This document shows, piece by piece, positions 53,907 to 56,554 of a stretch of DNA of 56,554 nt. The stretch is from NCBI GenBank assembly GCA_011772495.1, contig WVZL01000016.1, positions 171,945-228,498 on the forward strand, written 5' to 3'. Source of the DNA: Candidatus Aminicenantota bacterium (GTDB lineage Bacteria > Acidobacteriota > Aminicenantia > Aminicenantales > Aminicenantaceae). Within the stretch, counting starts at the first letter, position 1, and each line of letters opens with the position of its first letter. The notes under the pieces were generated by a model. That model did no database searches. It saw only the letters and a program-made list of their open reading frames with translations, and was not told the origin of the DNA. The translations under genes and the position numbers were made by a program.

Positions 53907-54749
53907 TCAAAGCAGAAAATCCGGATAAAGATAAAACGCCCGAAAATCCAGCTTTCTTCTTCTTGCTTCCTTCTCCAGGGGCTTCAAGGGAGATCTATAA
54001 TCCCTGAGTGCAGATTTAAAGAGAAGCACTGCCCCAGCTTTTCTAACATCCCGCAACTCGAAGGCTTTCCATTCTGGTCCCAGGTGGAGCACAAAATTCG
54101 TCCCTTTTGATGAACCAGCTTTAATAATCTCCGTCAAAAGGTCTTTATCTGTTGACTCCTTCAGGCTGTCATCAGAAACATGAATCCAGGCACCACCCAA
54201 CTCTCCCAGGACCTGCTCCAAGGGCCCGTGATGATAATAGACCAGCCAGCTTCCTCCCTTTCGGCAAGCAGCGGCCAAGTCACCAAGGTGTAAGAAATCA
54301 CGCTCTCTTTCCCTATTGGTTATATGAAAATATATTCCGCACCTGCCCAGCCGTTCCAGGTCCGAAAAAGGAATGCTTCCCTGCTCCTCCTTGGACGCTT
54401 CTTCATCCAGAGAACCATGATGAAAGTCAGCCACAATGGCTCCACTTTTTCGACAAGCCTTGCTTATTAATTCCAGTACTGTAACCTTCGGCCTTTCTTG
54501 ATCTGAGGTATAGATGTCTGCTCCTGCCTTTCCCAGCAATTCCAGCTCCCATGTTTCGAGCTTTCCAGAATCAATCAACCGAAATCGGCATCTTTTTTTC
54601 TGACAGGATCTAACGATGTCCAGGAGCCAGGCAAAACGATATTGATCATCTCGAACCGTAACGACTCTTCCCCTTGTGGCCCAGGAAAGGAGTTTATGGG
54701 CTCTTTCAGGAAACTTTGAGTTTTCTTCTTCTACAGATTCTTTTTCCAT
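53907..54749 (-). CDS. Unrecognised repeat protein with His-His-Gly motifs
   Basis: The 280-residue protein has no signal peptide or membrane segment, so it should be cytoplasmic. It is made of about four and a half repeats (roughly 39-88, 89-150, 153-200, 203-252 and 255-280). The repeat pattern is L-x2-I-x2-A-C-R-K-x-G-x4-Y-H-H-G-x-L followed by L-x2-L-G-x-A-G-A-x-I-Y-x-S-D. Repeats 2 and 3 keep the FHHGSL / YHHGPL motif, while repeats 1 and 4 have DSGKLE and HLGPEW. Each repeat looks like alpha-beta-alpha-beta, so a solenoid or barrel is plausible. I do not recognise the family. It is read in the same direction as the V-ATPase operon but lies upstream of its candidate promoter. Confidence 0.7.
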   Translation of the reverse strand: MEKESVEEENSKFPERAHKLLSWATRGRVVTVRDDQYRFAWLLDIVRSCQKKRCRFRLIDSGKLETWELELLGKAGADIYTSDQERPKVTVLELISKACRKSGAIVADFHHGSLDEEASKEEQGSIPFSDLERLGRCGIYFHITNRERERDFLHLGDLAAACRKGGSWLVYYHHGPLEQVLGELGGAWIHVSDDSLKESTDKDLLTEIIKAGSSKGTNFVLHLGPEWKAFELRDVRKAGAVLLFKSALRDYRSPLKPLEKEARRRKLDFRAFYLYPDFLL

Positions 54750-54874
54750 GAAGCTTAGAAACCTTTTAACTTTTTATTCGATGAAGAATGGCCAATAGAA
54801 GCCTCGAAACATATAACATCGCCCCAAGAAGATGTCAAGTGAGCTCAGGCTAAGTGTTTCGAAAACACAACCAT

Positions 54875-54948
54875 GGGGTCAGGTCTCCAGATTCAAGACT
54901 TAAATAAAAGCTACCCCCTTGTAATCTGGAATCTGGAGATCTTACCCC
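54875..54948. repeat. Inverted repeat upstream of queC
   Basis: GGGGTCAGGTCTCCAGATT (54875-54893) is complementary to AATCTGGAGATCTTACCCC (54930-54948) except for two positions, with 36 bases between. The GGGGTCAG end also occurs in the repeat remnant at 11740. It lies between divergent genes and contains no reading frame, so it may be another non-autonomous element. Confidence 0.65.
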
Positions 54949-55000
54949 TGTTGGAGCTTGAAAAAAAGGGCTCTATCCTTTATCATCTACCCTGATATCT

Positions 55001-55702
55001 ATGAAAAGCAAGGAAAGCACTGTTCTTTTTTCAGGGGGAATAGATTCTCTCACCGCCCTTTACTGGGCCCTTAATCGGTATGACAAAGTCTATCCCCTGA
55101 CTTTTGATTACGGGCAAAGGAACCAACTGGAAATAAGCATGGCTCGTCAATCAGCCTCAAGGCTCAAGGTCCCTCAAACTATTCTCACCATAGACTTGGG
55201 ACAGATCGGGGGGTCCTCGCTCACGGATAAGAACCTTCCTTTGCCGAATTACGAGCAGCTGGAGGAAATCGAGGACGGCCCGCCTTCAACCTACGTTCCC
55301 TTCCGCAACGGAATATTCTTAGCTCTCGCCACAGCCTGGGCAGAAGTCAAGGGAATCAGAGAGATTGTCTGCGGTTTCAATGTCGTCGATTCCCCCCATT
55401 ATCCTGACACTCAAGAGGAATTCGTTAAAGCCATGGAAAGAGCCATAAACCAGGGGACCACGGCCTTTTTTACTCATGAGCTAATGAAAATCATCACTCC
55501 CTTTACAAACCTAAAAAAATCGGAAATCATCAAAGAGGGTCTTTCCTTAGGAGCAAATTATTCCTACTCTCTTTCCTGCTATTCTGGAACTGAGATTCCC
55601 TGCCAGAAATGTTCATCCTGCCTCTTACGGCAAAAAGCATGGGAGGAGCTGGGCATCAAGGATCATCTCATCCAAAGATTGGAGAAGGAGGGAAAAATAT
55701 GA
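55001..55702 (+). CDS. queC: 7-cyano-7-deazaguanine synthase
   Basis: QueC makes preQ0 from carboxydeazaguanine using ATP and ammonia, on the way to queuosine in tRNA. The PP-loop is LFSGGIDSLTALYWA near the N-terminus. FDYGQRNQLE and FRNGIFLALATAWAE are family blocks. The C-terminal CYSGTEIPCQKCSSC supplies four zinc-binding cysteines. The 233-residue length is typical. The stop overlaps the queD start as ATGA. Confidence 0.95.
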   Translation: MKSKESTVLFSGGIDSLTALYWALNRYDKVYPLTFDYGQRNQLEISMARQSASRLKVPQTILTIDLGQIGGSSLTDKNLPLPNYEQLEEIEDGPPSTYVPFRNGIFLALATAWAEVKGIREIVCGFNVVDSPHYPDTQEEFVKAMERAINQGTTAFFTHELMKIITPFTNLKKSEIIKEGLSLGANYSYSLSCYSGTEIPCQKCSSCLLRQKAWEELGIKDHLIQRLEKEGKI

Positions 55703-56046
55703 GTTGGATACTAAAGGTCAACGACCGATTCCAGGCCGCTCACTTTCTGAAAGAATATAAAGGAAAATGCGAAAAAATTCATGGCCATACTTTTTGGGTA
55801 GAAGTCCAGGTCAAAGTGACGAAATTGGATAAAAGAGGAATAGGGGTAGATTTTGCCACCATCAAGGAAAAATTGACTAAAATTCTCCCTGACCACACGT
55901 TTCTCAATGAAATGTATAATTTTACTCCTTCGGCTGAAAACCTAGCTCGCCATTTCTATAAGGAGTTGAAAAAGCATTTCCCAGTTAAGGAAGTGACTGT
56001 CTGGGAATCCGAGAATGCCTCAGCCACCTACTCTGAAAGTCGCTGA
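55699..56046 (+). CDS. queD: 6-carboxytetrahydropterin synthase
   Basis: QueD converts dihydroneopterin triphosphate to carboxytetrahydropterin. I start at ATG 55699, overlapping the queC stop, which gives 115 residues beginning MSWILKVNDRFQAAHFL. Zinc ligands are His15, His28 and His30 (AAHF and IHGHTF). The catalytic Cys24 sits in GKCEKIHGH and the conserved WESENASATY is at the C-terminus. A longer frame from 55609 would read through queC and is not credible. The last 32 bases overlap queE. Confidence 0.94.
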   Translation: MSWILKVNDRFQAAHFLKEYKGKCEKIHGHTFWVEVQVKVTKLDKRGIGVDFATIKEKLTKILPDHTFLNEMYNFTPSAENLARHFYKELKKHFPVKEVTVWESENASATYSESR

Positions 56047-56554
56047 AATATTCTCCTCAATCCAGGGCGAAGGCCTTAGACAGGGAGAACCCACTCTTTT
56101 TGTGCGCTTTTCTGGCTGCAACCTTGAGTGCTCCTTCTGCGATACCAAATATGCCTGGAAAAAAGGAAAAGACTACTCGACATTTCAGATTATAGACAAG
56201 ATAAAAAAACAGAGACGCCGCTTCCCGGCAGAATGGGTATGCCTGACAGGGGGAGAACCCCTCCTTCAGGACCTGGCCGATCTGGTTCAGAAGCTGAAAG
56301 AAGAAAGATTCAAGATCCAGGTTGAAACCAATGCCACTATCTTCTGCTCCTTGCCTGTCGACTGGTATTCCATCTCCCCCAAACCAGAAAAATATCTCTT
56401 TCGCCCCGAGTACAAGAAGGCAGCTAAGGAAGTTAAGCTGGTGGTGACCAAAGCTCTGAATCTAGACACGGTTCAAAGGCTCAGGCAGGAATTTCCTGAA
56501 AAAACACCTATCTTCCTTCAGCCGCAGTCCACCCGGAAGTGGAGCCTGGATAAA
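56015..56554 (+). CDS. queE: 7-carboxy-7-deazaguanine synthase, 3' truncated by the window
   Basis: An open frame starts at ATG 56015 inside queD and runs to the window end (180 codons, no stop). It begins MPQPPTLKVAEIFSSIQGEG, the QueE opening. It has the radical-SAM cluster motif CNLECSFC (C-x3-C-x2-C) followed by DTKYAW, and CLTGGEPLLQ in the SAM-binding region. ISPKPEKY matches the late QueE SPK motif. QueE forms the deazaguanine ring from carboxytetrahydropterin, between QueD and QueC in the pathway. Confidence 0.92.
   Translation, partial: MPQPPTLKVAEIFSSIQGEGLRQGEPTLFVRFSGCNLECSFCDTKYAWKKGKDYSTFQIIDKIKKQRRRFPAEWVCLTGGEPLLQDLADLVQKLKEERFKIQVETNATIFCSLPVDWYSISPKPEKYLFRPEYKKAAKEVKLVVTKALNLDTVQRLRQEFPEKTPIFLQPQSTRKWSLDK

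Noticed and set aside
54949..55000. A preQ1 riboswitch upstream of queC
   Set aside because: The expected C-rich loop and A-rich tail are not present in the short leader.
55609..55698. An N-terminal extension of QueD
   Set aside because: It would read through queC in another frame. The coupled ATG at 55699 gives the normal family start.

Overview
The window reads as a contiguous, gene-dense bacterial chromosome segment. It is most likely from an uncultured Gram-negative bacterium. Lipid A and LPS genes (lpxK, an lpxL-type acyltransferase, gmhA), a beta-barrel outer-membrane protein, a lipobox-bearing lipoprotein and a full type IV pilus cluster all require an outer membrane. The pilB-pilT-pilC-pilS-pilR-pilA order is the one familiar from Myxococcus and Geobacter. 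A complete V-type ATPase operon, a GKRP-like double-SIS protein and Thr-type sulfatase-fold proteins point away from ordinary Proteobacteria. My guess is a deep lineage near Aminicenantes or Acidobacteriota, but that is inference and no marker gene here proves it. No phage, CRISPR array, rRNA or transposase gene is visible.

Layout: (1) 1-3190, a truncated M20 amidohydrolase and ComEC. (2) 3191-5235, a gene-poor strip with a 78-bp palindromic repeat, a decayed gene, an orphan lipoprotein and a second, degraded repeat. (3) 5236-11699, envelope biogenesis: lpxK, an acyltransferase, an exported metallo-beta-lactamase-fold protein, rph, a UDP-glucuronate decarboxylase-like SDR and a polyprenyl-phosphate-type glycosyltransferase on +, facing gmhA and plsC on -. 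(4) 11978-19593, the type IV pilus operon on -. The pilin has its own sigma-54 promoter, and matching TTGACA-N5-TGTCAA palindromes lie upstream of both pilA and pilB. (5) 20022-24204, exported proteins: a barrel, a seven-repeat propeller with PKD, and a sulfatase-fold lipoprotein. (6) 24461-34180, two tRNAs and housekeeping genes on - (mutL, a 3-methyladenine glycosylase, mtaB, purE, purD, an SHMT-like gene, rpiB, an S41 protease). (7) 34434-41589, a tightly packed + run: tatA, tatC, DUF362, ALDH, a P-loop kinase, dCMP deaminase and a secreted double-SIS protein. (8) 42007-45587, a six-PAS histidine kinase with a stand-alone receiver. (9) 45598-53679, V-ATPase H-I-K-E-C-F-A-B-D on -; its proteolipid carries the full sodium-ligand set known from Enterococcus hirae NtpK. 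(10) 53907-54749, an unrecognised protein built from about four and a half repeats with a His-His-Gly signature. (11) 55001-56554, overlapping queC, queD and a truncated queE.

Scattered between genes are at least five copies or remnants of a palindromic element with GGGGACGG / CCGTCCCC ends, plus two other long inverted repeats. Three of the GGGGACGG copies abut perfect 12-13-bp tandem duplications. The main items for follow-up are these repeats, the candidate PilR boxes, the exported GKRP/MurQ-like protein and the His-His-Gly repeat protein.
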